Assembly: GCA_028711355.1 (NCBI GenBank)
Contig: JAQTSL010000208.1
Coordinates: 1-6,649 of the forward strand
Direction of reading: 5' to 3'
Origin: Rhodoferax sp.
Lineage (GTDB): Bacteria > Pseudomonadota > Gammaproteobacteria > Burkholderiales > Burkholderiaceae_C
Length of the DNA: 6,649 bases
Shown: positions 1 through 6,050 of the stretch, one piece after another
Numbering within the stretch: the first letter of the stretch is position 1
Layout: each line of letters starts with the position of its first letter
Notes under the pieces: model-generated
The model's input: only the letters and a program-made list of their open reading frames with translations
Databases searched by the model: none
Told to the model about the DNA's origin: nothing
Program-made: the position numbers and the translations under genes

Positions 1-470
1 TGCTGCCACAACCGACCCAGCCCGAGCCCGTACCACCCAAACGCGCACCATCGCACTACCTGTGGGCGGTGCTGATCGCCCGTTTCCTGAGACCTTGCGG
101 GACAGACCGCAGCTACGCGCAGCGAGCCAGCTCTGTCCTCAACTGATTGAGATTCCCGCTGCTGTGTCCAATCTGCGGTGGTCAGATGCGCATCATCGCG
201 TTCATCACCCACAGCGCCGACATCAGGCAAATACTGGATCACATCGGAGTTGACTCGCAGCCGCCACACATCACCCCGGCACGCGGACCACCGCTGTGGG
301 ATGAGTGTGATGCGCAGATGAGCGACGAGATGCCAGACTCGCTGTGGGGTGAATCTGCGTGCGGCGTACCCAGCGCACCGGTAATCGCTTTTCTGAGCAG
401 AGCTTTGGGGTATAGACACCAACCGGTTCAGGTGGTGTTACATGCAAATCGAGGGTTCTTACGCGGATAG
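1..470 (+). pseudogene. IS91-family transposase, 3' remnant with internal stop
   Basis: This is the C-terminal part of a Y2/HUH-type IS91-family transposase; the rest lies left of the window. The reading frame begins at base 3. Its first ~27 codons (proline-rich stretch, then SHYLWAVLIAR) and the segment from base 153 (FPLLCPICGGQMR, then IIAFITHSADIRQILDHIG and PPHITPARGPPLWDECDAQM) match the family's conserved tail, including a CPxCGG zinc-binding-like motif. Between them, bases 84-152 encode 23 codons I do not recognise, ending in TGA at 144-146, where relatives have only about four residues (IYEV-like). The frame is the same on both sides. Beyond about base 330 the expected acidic/aromatic tail is replaced by unrelated residues up to TAG at 468-470. 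The protein cannot be made whole, so this is a dead remnant. The family call comes from remembered consensus; the exact IS and its right end are not identifiable. Confidence 0.82.
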
Positions 471-604
471 AGGGCTGTTTTGAGGTGCGATACCTGGCCT
501 CATGTGGTTGAATTTCCATCCGTTAGGTCAATTGTGCCGCAGGCGGGGAAGGTCGATCTGGCCGTTCAGGGTTGATCTGTTGGTGGGTGATGACGGTGCC
601 CGCA

Positions 605-1663
605 TCAGCCACCTTGCGGTGATGAATCGGGTGCAGTATCGAGGCCCCGGCTTGCCCTTCGGTCAGTTCGAAGGGTGCCAGGACTGTAGCCAAACTGCTT
701 GCGAAATACACGGCATAAATGGCTCGAATGACCAACGCCCACCTCATCGGCGATGCCTGCCAGGCTATGGTCGGAATTGAGCACGCGCCAGTGGACATGA
801 TCCATTCGCATTTTTGTCCAATAGTCATGTGCGGTCACTTGGAAACGAGCCATGAACAATCGGTCAAGGTGACGTCGTCCAAGCCCCAGGCGAGAGGCCA
901 ATTCCGGCACCGTCATAGGGTCAGCCAGCAACGTTCGCATCAATGCAATCGCTCTGGACAGGTGTCGCCCAGCATCTGGCTCGACTTCCAGCGATTTGAG
1001 CTGGTGCCCCTGGCTGCGGGGTTCATCGACGAGCATGTCTGCCAGGCCCTTCAATGCGCGTTCTCTGCCGCAATGGCGGCTCAACAGTTCGACCGCCATA
1101 TCGATGGCGGTCGAACCACCGGCGCAACTGATTCGGTCGCGGTCAAAGCAGTAAATCAGTTCGCTGCGAATGTCGATACGGGGGAAGGCGGTTCGAAATT
1201 CAGGGACATGTCGCCAATGCAAGGCAATCTTGTAGCCGTTGAGAAGTCCAGCCTGCGCCAGCAGAAAACTGGCGTTATCGACACTGACCAGACTCAGCCC
1301 GCTGCTGGCGGCGCGACGCAGCAGCGGGCCATAGGCGTTTGCCATTGACTTTGATCCCTCGGCAGTGCGGCTGCCAAAAACCACGAGGTATTCAAAGCCC
1401 TGGATGTCAACGCTGTCGGCGGTGACATCCACGCCAACAGTCACCCCGCTACTGGAGCGAACCGGGTCGGCAGACAAGCCCAGCAGCGTCCATTCACAAA
1501 ATCGCTGCCGGCTGTGGTCTTCATCATCTGCGGAAAAGCGCAATTTGTCGAGAAACCCGCCGAACGGCAGCAAAGTGAAGTCGGGTAACGGGAGCAACAA
1601 AAAACGCACATCCGGTCGTTCAAGCTCCTCGGAGTTCCCGAGTCCTTTTATCGTGGTGTGCAT
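605..1663 (-). CDS. GlxA-family transcriptional regulator (DJ-1/PfpI-like + AraC HTH)
   Basis: This is a 352-residue cytoplasmic regulator in two parts. Residues ~19-175 form a DJ-1/PfpI (class I amidotransferase-like) ligand-sensing fold, with VRFLLLPLPDFTLL at its start and SFLLAQAGLLNG plus an ALHW motif in the middle. Residues ~235-335 form an AraC-type DNA-binding domain with two helix-turn-helices, MTVPELASRLGLGRRHLDRLF and HSLAGIADEVGVGHSSHLCRVF. The usual nucleophile-position Cys (CTGAF in many GlxA proteins) is Asp here (SVDNASF), so it is a sensor, not an enzyme. That Asp and the later AGGSTAIDM motif resemble the GbdR/CdhR/ArgR group, which responds to betaine, carnitine or arginine. 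I chose the ATG at 1663; an in-frame TTG at 1690 would add nine residues with no family similarity. Neither start has a strong ribosome site. The gene is divergent from the LysE-type exporter at 1779, its likely target. The effector is unknown. Confidence 0.88.
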   Translation of the reverse strand: MHTTIKGLGNSEELERPDVRFLLLPLPDFTLLPFGGFLDKLRFSADDEDHSRQRFCEWTLLGLSADPVRSSSGVTVGVDVTADSVDIQGFEYLVVFGSRTAEGSKSMANAYGPLLRRAASSGLSLVSVDNASFLLAQAGLLNGYKIALHWRHVPEFRTAFPRIDIRSELIYCFDRDRISCAGGSTAIDMAVELLSRHCGRERALKGLADMLVDEPRSQGHQLKSLEVEPDAGRHLSRAIALMRTLLADPMTVPELASRLGLGRRHLDRLFMARFQVTAHDYWTKMRMDHVHWRVLNSDHSLAGIADEVGVGHSSHLCRVFRKQFGYSPGTLRTDRRASRGLDTAPDSSPQGG

Positions 1664-1695
1664 GGGTTGAGTGTGCGGTGTATTGTCCAATTATG

Positions 1696-1709
1696 GGCTA
1701 AATATAGCC
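1696..1709. promoter_or_regulatory. Inverted repeat in the regulator/exporter intergenic region, candidate operator
   Basis: The 115-base gap between the divergent regulator and exporter starts contains a perfect 5-bp inverted repeat, GGCTA-AATA-TAGCC. Five bases further on is an 8-bp palindrome, ATGATCAT (1714-1721). Both lie in an AT-rich patch unlike the flanking coding DNA, where promoter elements would be expected. A weak minus-strand promoter can be drawn (TTGTGA, 16 bases, TATTTA), overlapping the repeat. I infer that the GlxA-type regulator, or a second regulator, binds here and controls both genes. AraC-family sites are often direct repeats, so this assignment is tentative. Confidence 0.4.
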
Positions 1710-1778
1710 AACTATGATCATCACAAATGCGCAACCCCAGCCTAGACTGCATCCAGAGAAACATCCATCGGAATTCAA

Positions 1779-2390
1779 ATGGAAATAAGGACGTGGCTGA
1801 TCTACCTGATTGCGGTGGTCGGGTTATCACTGACACCCGGGCCAAACAGTCTGCTGGTTCTGGCCCATGGTGCACTGCACGGTCACCGCAAAACCCTCTG
1901 GACTGTTGCCGGTGGTGCACTTGGTTTTGTGACCTTGATTGCACTGTCCATGCTGGGCATTGGTGCGCTGTTGCGGGCATCAAGCAGTGCCCTGACTCTG
2001 CTGAAGTGGGGTGGCGGCGCTTACCTTTGCTGGCTGGGCGTTCAACTCTGGCGGGCACCCGCGTTGGTGCTTGACTTGGCAGTCGTAGCCAAGGACGCAG
2101 CAAGCGGTACGCTTTTTCGCCAAGGACTGTTGGCCGCCGTGTCAAACCCAAAGGTGTTGCTGTTTTACGGTGCGTTCCTACCCCAGTTCATTGACTCGAA
2201 CCGCTCTCTTTGGATGCAGTTTGTGGTGATGGCAACAACGTTTGCTGCGGTCGAATGCTCGGTCGAGTTTGTGTTGGCGAATCTGGCCCATCGCATCAGA
2301 CCGGTGCTGAACCGGGTTGGCAGAAAATTCAATCGTGTTTGTGGTGTCTTGTTTGCGTTGATGGGTGCTGCTCTGCCAATGACAAACTAA
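1779..2390 (+). CDS. LysE/RhtB-family amino-acid exporter
   Basis: This 203-residue inner-membrane protein has the normal length and layout of the LysE/RhtB translocator family, which exports amino acids and related small molecules using the ion gradient. The N-terminal hydrophobic helix ends in the family signature SLTPGPNSLLV (residues ~17-27). Hydrophobic helices follow at about 40-65 and 70-92, a hydrophilic loop spans about 93-110, and then comes the conserved VSNPKVLLFYGAFLPQF (residues ~122-138). Two more helices close the protein, the last reading NRVCGVLFALMGAAL. ATG at 1779 gives the canonical N-terminus; the ribosome site is weak (GGA, eight bases upstream). It is divergent from the GlxA-type regulator, a common arrangement in Proteobacteria, so it is probably induced by that regulator's ligand. 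The substrate cannot be read from sequence; a basic amino acid, homoserine/threonine-like compound or quaternary-amine catabolite are all possible. Confidence 0.9.
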   Translation: MEIRTWLIYLIAVVGLSLTPGPNSLLVLAHGALHGHRKTLWTVAGGALGFVTLIALSMLGIGALLRASSSALTLLKWGGGAYLCWLGVQLWRAPALVLDLAVVAKDAASGTLFRQGLLAAVSNPKVLLFYGAFLPQFIDSNRSLWMQFVVMATTFAAVECSVEFVLANLAHRIRPVLNRVGRKFNRVCGVLFALMGAALPMTN

Positions 2391-2442
2391 ATCCTATTCA
2401 CGCAGGGATGGTGTTCGTACTGAACCGGTTAACGATGAAACA

Positions 2443-2512
2443 CCGTCATGGCGAGCGCAGCGTGCCAATCCATGGCCTGCGGACTTCCTGGATTGCCGCG
2501 CCGCTTCGCTCC
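2443..2512. repeat. Palindromic dispersed intergenic repeat
   Basis: About 70 bases form an imperfect inverted repeat. The core arms CAATCCA (2466-2472) and TGGATTG (2489-2495) are perfect, and the outer arms GCGAGCGCAGCG and CGCCGCTTCGCTCC pair imperfectly. The wording CGTCATGGCGAGCGCAGCG...CAATCCA...TGGATTGCCGCG resembles a short palindromic element known from intergenic regions of many Proteobacteria, which usually ends in CTCGCAATGACG. Here that end is missing: after CGCTCC the sequence becomes unrelated, so this copy looks truncated on its right side. It lies just after the exporter gene and could also act as a transcript-end hairpin. Confidence 0.6.
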
Positions 2513-2533
2513 TTTCCATGAACAGGTAGTTTT

Positions 2534-2659
2534 TCATGCTGTTTTTGGCATGGGTGAAACTGTTTGACCAGGTTCTTTGGCCAGCCTGCGCAGCGTTCTT
2601 TGCTTGGCCTTCTGCACTTTGGCTTCGTAAACAGCCAGTCCATGCTCGGCAAACTCCAT
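2534..2659 (-). other. Short coding-like remnant, 41 codons, unrecognised
   Basis: A short reading frame runs from ATG at 2659 to TGA at 2534. An in-frame TAA lies two codons before the ATG, and I see no properly spaced ribosome site. The product would be a charged helix (EHGLAVYEAKVQKAKQRTLRRLA), basic and alanine/lysine-rich, followed by a short polar tail. Its style recalls the C-terminal ends of some insertion-sequence transposases, which finish with a tyrosine and a basic helix. I cannot name a family, so that is only a suggestion. It lies between two intergenic repeats, so it is more likely a gene-end fragment than an expressed small gene. Confidence 0.3.
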
Positions 2660-2670
2660 ACCTTATACAA

Positions 2671-2725
2671 GAAATAGGCCTCTTGCGCCCGTACTGTAAG
2701 CGCAAGCAGCTACAAAAACAGCAGC
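2671..2725. repeat. Comamonadaceae-type intergenic repeat with hairpin
   Basis: The block GAAATAGGCCTCTTGCGCC...AAGCGCAAGCAGCTACAAAAACAGCAGC contains perfect 7-bp arms, CTTGCGC (2682-2688) and GCGCAAG (2700-2706), around an 11-base spacer. The words AATAGGCCTCT, AAGCGCAAGCAGCTA and a following A-rich run are, from memory, typical of a small repeat scattered between genes in Rhodoferax, Polaromonas and Acidovorax relatives. This copy appears slightly degenerate. It gives the best lineage hint in the window. It lies in the 436-base stretch from 2391 to 2826 that has no intact gene. Confidence 0.5.
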
Positions 2726-2770
2726 AATACACAACACAGGCGATTGAGCCAAGCTGTCCCTGCGCGAACG

Positions 2771-2806
2771 CAAGAGCCCGTCTGGTGTTACCCCGCCGGT
2801 CTCTTG
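2771..2806. terminator. Candidate stem-loop terminator
   Basis: Ten-base arms CAAGAGCCCG (2771-2780) and CGGTCTCTTG (2797-2806) pair at nine of ten positions around a 16-base loop. The hairpin lies about 20 bases beyond the stop of the phospholipase C fragment, on the side where its transcript would end, which is the natural terminator position. No T-run follows on the minus strand, so classical intrinsic termination is not well supported. Confidence 0.3.
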
Positions 2807-2826
2807 TCGTGCAGGCGCGGTTGCGC

Positions 2827-3123
2827 TCAGGCGATTCGGATCTGGTCGCCGATAGCAACGCCGCCCAGTGCTGGGTCGCTGATGGTGGCGTCGCCGGTTT
2901 TGACACGGCCGGCGAAGCGCCGTGAGTAGCCAGGCAGCCCCTTGACCGTCACCGTAAAGTCGTACCAGTGGCCGCTGGACTGCAAAGACCAGTGTTGTTC
3001 GAACTGGCCCTTGGCCGCCAGCGCGCCGGTCCACGGACCCTCGGTCAGGTAGGCGTTGGCGTTGATCGTGTAGTTGGCCGCCACGATGCCATCATTGACC
3101 AGCTTGAGATGGACGTTGCTTGA
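2827..3123 (-). pseudogene. Phosphocholine-type phospholipase C, C-terminal fragment
   Basis: About 98 codons read like the last domain of bacterial non-haemolytic/haemolytic phospholipase C (the repeated C-terminal domain formerly called DUF756). Visible are SNVHLKLVNDG, then AANYTINANAYLTEGPWTG, the aromatic patch HWSLQSSGHWYDF, and the closing FAGRVKTGDATISDP. The intact enzyme is about 700 residues, exported, and hydrolyses phosphatidylcholine or sphingomyelin. Its whole catalytic phosphoesterase domain is absent here. Homology starts at about base 3123, exactly where the sorbosone-dehydrogenase-like gene loses its own homology. The fragment has no start of its own: the GTG at 3084 is internal, and the preceding reading frame is in another phase. 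It is therefore a non-functional 3' remnant fused by deletion or recombination. The stop is TGA at 2827-2829. Confidence 0.8.
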
Positions 3124-3721
3124 TGTCGCCTGCCGGCAAATCGACTACCTTGATGCCGAGCGACGCCAGGTGGGTGTCACCCTCGGCATAAACAAATCGG
3201 CGCACCGCATCGGTATTGGCGACAAATAATTGTTGACCGACCAAGGCCATGCCAAATGGCGAATTCAAGCCGCCGAGCAAGACCGAACGGACATCGGCCA
3301 CGCCATCGCCATCGGTGTCGCGCAGCAAGGTGACGCGGTTGGCGCTGAGCACGCCAGCCCCGGCGCGTTTCATCGCCAGGCCCATGACCCAGGCTTTGAT
3401 GCCTTTGGTTTCCTCCGTTTGACGCGGTGTGTTGCTTTCAGCCACCAGCACATCGCCGTTGGGCAACACATACAACCAGCGTGGATGATCGAGGTCACGG
3501 GCAAAAGCCGTGACTTGTGTACCTGCCGCGCCGCGCGGCAAACCGCCCTCGGGCCAACCGATGGCAGGCGCGATGTTGACGGTAGGAATCAGCGCGGTCT
3601 GGGGCGCTGGCAGTGTCGGCTGCGCCCCGAAACCCGGCATCGGAGGTGTCGCAGCGGTTTGGGCACATGCGACCAGGCTCAAGGTGGCCAACAGGGCGGA
3701 AATCAGGAAGCGGAAGTTCAT
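3092..3721 (-). pseudogene. PQQ/sorbosone-dehydrogenase-like lipoprotein, N-terminal half
   Basis: The first ~200 residues match sorbosone-dehydrogenase-type proteins (a beta-propeller, PQQ-dependent sugar dehydrogenase-like family, normally about 430 residues and periplasmic). The N-terminus is a lipoprotein signal, MNFRFLISALLATLSLVAC, with lipobox LVAC and the modified Cys at 19. Blade motifs follow: LDHPRWLYVLPNGDVLVAE (residues ~77-95), the calcium-loop-like DTDGDGVAD (~136-144) and GGLNSPFGMALVG. After VVDLPAGDI (residue 200) the family continues with an NHHWTKN-like segment; here it reads nine unrelated residues and stops with TGA at 3092-3094, because the DNA has become phospholipase C sequence in another frame. 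A good ribosome site, AAGGA with six-base spacing, precedes ATG at 3721. The gene follows fumC on the same strand by 97 bases, so a stub protein could still be made and exported. With half the propeller missing, activity is not expected. Confidence 0.83.
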
Positions 3722-3816
3722 GGTCTATCCTTTGGCACTGAAGCGTAAACGCGATGCCGAAGCGCATCCGTTCGCTGGCAAACACAGGGTCAGACGGTGG
3801 TGATGCCTTGGTGTTT

Positions 3817-5262
3817 TCACATCGTTGGTGCTGATGGGCACAGCATCCGCGCCGGGTTGACCCAGGCGTCAAACTGCGCAGCGGTCACCGCACCTGATGC
3901 CAGTGCGGCCTCAATCAGCGTGCAGTTTTGGGCTTGGGCCTGTTTGGCAATTTGCGCAGCACGGTCATAGCCGATATGCGGGGTCAGGGCAGTGACCAGC
4001 ATCAGGGAGCTTTGCAGCAGCGCGTCCACTCGTGCCTGATTGACCGCCAGGCCCGATACGCAGTGTTGGGTGAAACTGCGCATGGCATCGGCCAGCAGGC
4101 GCAGGCTGTCGAGTGTGTTCAAGGCGATCAGGGGTTTGTAAACGTTCAACTCAAAATGGCCCTGGCTGGCTGCAAAACCAATCGCCACGTCATGCCCCAT
4201 GACCTGAGCGCAGACCATGGTCAGCGCCTCCACCTGTGTCGGGTTCACTTTGCCGGGCATGATGGAACTGCCGGGCTCGTTCTGCGGCAGCATCAGTTCA
4301 CCCAAACCGGCCCGTGGCCCGCTGCCCATCAGCCGGATGTCGTTGCCGATTTTGGTCAGGGCAACGGCCAGCATTCTCAATGCCCCATGAAACGCCACCA
4401 GCGCCTCGTGGCCGGCCATGGCAGCAAACAGGTTGTCGGCCTGGCGCAGAGGCAGGCCCAGCCGCAACGCCAAGGTAGCGGCCACCCGCTGGCCAAACTC
4501 GGGGTGGGTGTTGAGGCCGGTGCCCACGGCCGTGCCACCGATGGCCAGCGTGTGCACGGCATGCAACGCAAACAGCAGATTGTGCTGGCACAGCCGGAGC
4601 TGTGCGCTGTAGCCGCCAAACTCCTGGCCCAACGTGACAGGTGTGGCATCTTGCAGATGGGTGCGGCCAATTTTGATGACCGACTCAAAGGCCAGCGCCT
4701 TGTCAGCCAGTGCACCGATCAACGCTTCAAGGGCTGGCAACAAGGTGAATTGGGCGTTCAGAGCAACAGCTAGGTGCATGGCGCTTGGGAACACGTCGTT
4801 GGAGGATTGCCCCAGATTGACATCGTCATTGGGGTGAACCGCCAGGCCGGTATCCTCGCCCTGTGCCAGGGTTTGGGTGGCCAGCGTTGCAATCACTTCG
4901 TTGACATTCATGTTGCTTTGCGTGCCGGAGCCGGTTTGCCAGACCGACAGCGGGAACTCGTCATCGAATTCACCGGTGGCCACCCGCTCAGCGGCAGTGG
5001 CAATAGCGTGCGCCAACGCCGGTGGCTGCAGCCGCAAATCACGGTTGACGCAAGCCGCCGCCCATTTGATCAAGGCCAAGGCGTGAACGATGTCCACGGG
5101 CATACGCTGCTCACCAATGGCAAAGAACTGTAGGCTGCGTGCCGTTTGCGCACCCCACAACACCCCGGCGGGCAGGCTGATAGAGCCAAAACTGTCGGAC
5201 ACGGTGCGTGCGTCGTCCGCGTGAATGGCCTCGGACGCTTGTGGCGGGTGGATGATGTGCAT
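3817..5262 (-). CDS. fumC: Class II fumarate hydratase
   Basis: This is the iron-independent fumarase, which interconverts fumarate and L-malate in the citric acid cycle as a cytosolic homotetramer. The 481 residues from ATG 5262 cover the full family length (E. coli FumC is 467), with a slightly longer N-terminus. All active-site segments are present: LWGAQTARSLQFF (~35-47), TGSGTQSNMN (110-119), HPND for the second site (143-146), GQSSND (151-156), GRTHLQDATP with the catalytic His at 202, and the signature loop GSSIMPGKVNPTQ with Ser 332/333 and Lys 338. The PTQ ending of the loop and the C-terminal LIEAALASG...FDAWVNP segment favour fumarase over aspartase. The open frame extends to 5448, but the extra 62 residues lack family similarity. 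No strong ribosome site is seen before 5262, so the exact start is uncertain. It is divergent from the response regulator and the truncated lipoprotein gene follows it. Confidence 0.93.
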   Translation of the reverse strand: MHIIHPPQASEAIHADDARTVSDSFGSISLPAGVLWGAQTARSLQFFAIGEQRMPVDIVHALALIKWAAACVNRDLRLQPPALAHAIATAAERVATGEFDDEFPLSVWQTGSGTQSNMNVNEVIATLATQTLAQGEDTGLAVHPNDDVNLGQSSNDVFPSAMHLAVALNAQFTLLPALEALIGALADKALAFESVIKIGRTHLQDATPVTLGQEFGGYSAQLRLCQHNLLFALHAVHTLAIGGTAVGTGLNTHPEFGQRVAATLALRLGLPLRQADNLFAAMAGHEALVAFHGALRMLAVALTKIGNDIRLMGSGPRAGLGELMLPQNEPGSSIMPGKVNPTQVEALTMVCAQVMGHDVAIGFAASQGHFELNVYKPLIALNTLDSLRLLADAMRSFTQHCVSGLAVNQARVDALLQSSLMLVTALTPHIGYDRAAQIAKQAQAQNCTLIEAALASGAVTAAQFDAWVNPARMLCPSAPTM

Positions 5263-5376
5263 GAATCTGGGCCCGACACCAATGTAATCAGGATTTTGGT
5301 GGGTGTACGTGTGCCAGCGCACAGATAAGTGCACAATCCGCTCAGGCTTCCATTCAACCCAAACGCAGGCCAGACC

Positions 5377-5853
5377 ATGATTTATCAATCGGTCCCCCCA
5401 CCACACCGAGTCGTGATGGTCATTGCCAGTGATCAGGCCAACTTTCAACTGGTCACGCAGTTGATTGCGCGACGCGATGATTTGAAATTGTTGGCGGCCA
5501 CGCAGGGAAAGCCGGGTGTCGAGATGACATCAGCGCGCCAACCCGATGTTGTCGTGATGGACACCAGCTTGTCAGACATCGGCGGCCTGGAGGCGCTGAA
5601 AATGCTGCGTGACAATTTTTCGACCTCTCATATTCCCGTCATAGCGCTGTCGTCGGATGCCCTTCAGAAGCATATCGACCAAGGGCTCAAGGCCGGGTTC
5701 TATCGCTATCTGACCAAGCCCTTCAGGCTAATGGATCTTTTGGATGCCATTGACGAGGCGGTGCGTTTTAATCCGAGAAACATCGGCCCCGGTTTGTCAC
5801 CTTCAAATTCCGCGCGGGGTGACGCGCTTGGGCGCCATGCCAGTTCCCCTTGA
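5377..5853 (+). CDS. Single-domain response regulator (CheY-like receiver)
   Basis: This 158-residue cytoplasmic protein is one receiver domain (residues ~11-128) with a 30-residue polar tail and no output domain. The phosphorylatable aspartate is Asp62 in DVVVMDTSLSD, the switch Ser is 92 (VIALSSDA), and the conserved Lys is 114 in YLTKPF. The usual acidic pair on the first strand is Ser18-Asp19 (VIASDQAN), so one metal-binding acid is missing, which could weaken or alter phosphorylation. The wording (QLIARRDDLKLLAA, GGLEALKMLRDN, YLTKPF) closely resembles receivers at the ends of PAS-containing hybrid histidine kinases. It may therefore be a detached or duplicated hybrid-kinase receiver acting as a phospho-relay or sink. 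ATG 5377 is preferred; an in-frame GTG at 5329, right after a TAA, would add 16 unremarkable residues. It is divergent from fumC and convergent with the gene stubs to the right. The partner kinase is not in the window. Confidence 0.85.
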   Translation: MIYQSVPPPHRVVMVIASDQANFQLVTQLIARRDDLKLLAATQGKPGVEMTSARQPDVVVMDTSLSDIGGLEALKMLRDNFSTSHIPVIALSSDALQKHIDQGLKAGFYRYLTKPFRLMDLLDAIDEAVRFNPRNIGPGLSPSNSARGDALGRHASSP

Positions 5854-5896
5854 CGGGTCTGGAGACGTAGCGAACCCAGAGGATGCCCGTGTTGTC

Positions 5897-6050
5897 TCAC
5901 TGGCGGACAAGTTCCATGGACCAGCCGCCGTGCGGGTTCAACGTGACACCGCCATGATCGGGCACACACAGCACCGAAGGCGGCGTGCGCAATGGCTGCA
6001 ATTCGCTGAACCGAAAGCCGCGGTTTTTAGGTGCCGTATAGCGTGCAACA
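5897..6050 (-). other. Unrecognised coding-like C-terminal segment
   Basis: The minus strand keeps an open frame from 6094 down to TGA at 5897-5899. The part from about 6050 onward reads like genuine protein: NRGFRFSELQPLRTPP, then CVPDHGGVTLNPHGGW and a final SMELVRQ, with GC-rich third positions and no low-complexity runs. I do not recognise a family. It begins where the CheB fragment stops making sense and is in a different frame from it, so it may be the 3' end of another gene joined there, or a decayed part of the same locus. No start codon or ribosome site belongs to it. The opposite strand is also open across this stretch, but its product looks like arginine/histidine-rich shadow translation. 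Confidence 0.3.

Noticed and set aside
719..1348. Plus-strand reading frame of 209 codons opposite the GlxA-type regulator
   Set aside because: It overlaps the conserved regulator completely, lacks motifs, and has shadow-like amino-acid composition.
1664..1690. TTG start for the GlxA-type regulator
   Set aside because: The extra nine residues show no family similarity and would begin within the promoter-like region; ATG 1663 fits better.
2827..3721. A functional lipoprotein-phospholipase fusion protein
   Set aside because: The two parts are in different reading frames and a stop at 3092-3094 ends translation nine residues past the junction; the phospholipase part also lacks its catalytic domain.
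3928..4773. Long plus-strand reading frame opposite fumC (281 codons)
   Set aside because: It is the antisense of a well-conserved fumarase. Its translation is glutamine/histidine-rich with no family features, as expected of a shadow frame in GC-rich DNA.
5310..5323. Inverted repeat TGTGC-N4-GCACA between fumC and the receiver gene
   Set aside because: A five-base stem is expected by chance in GC-rich DNA and no promoter elements surround it clearly.
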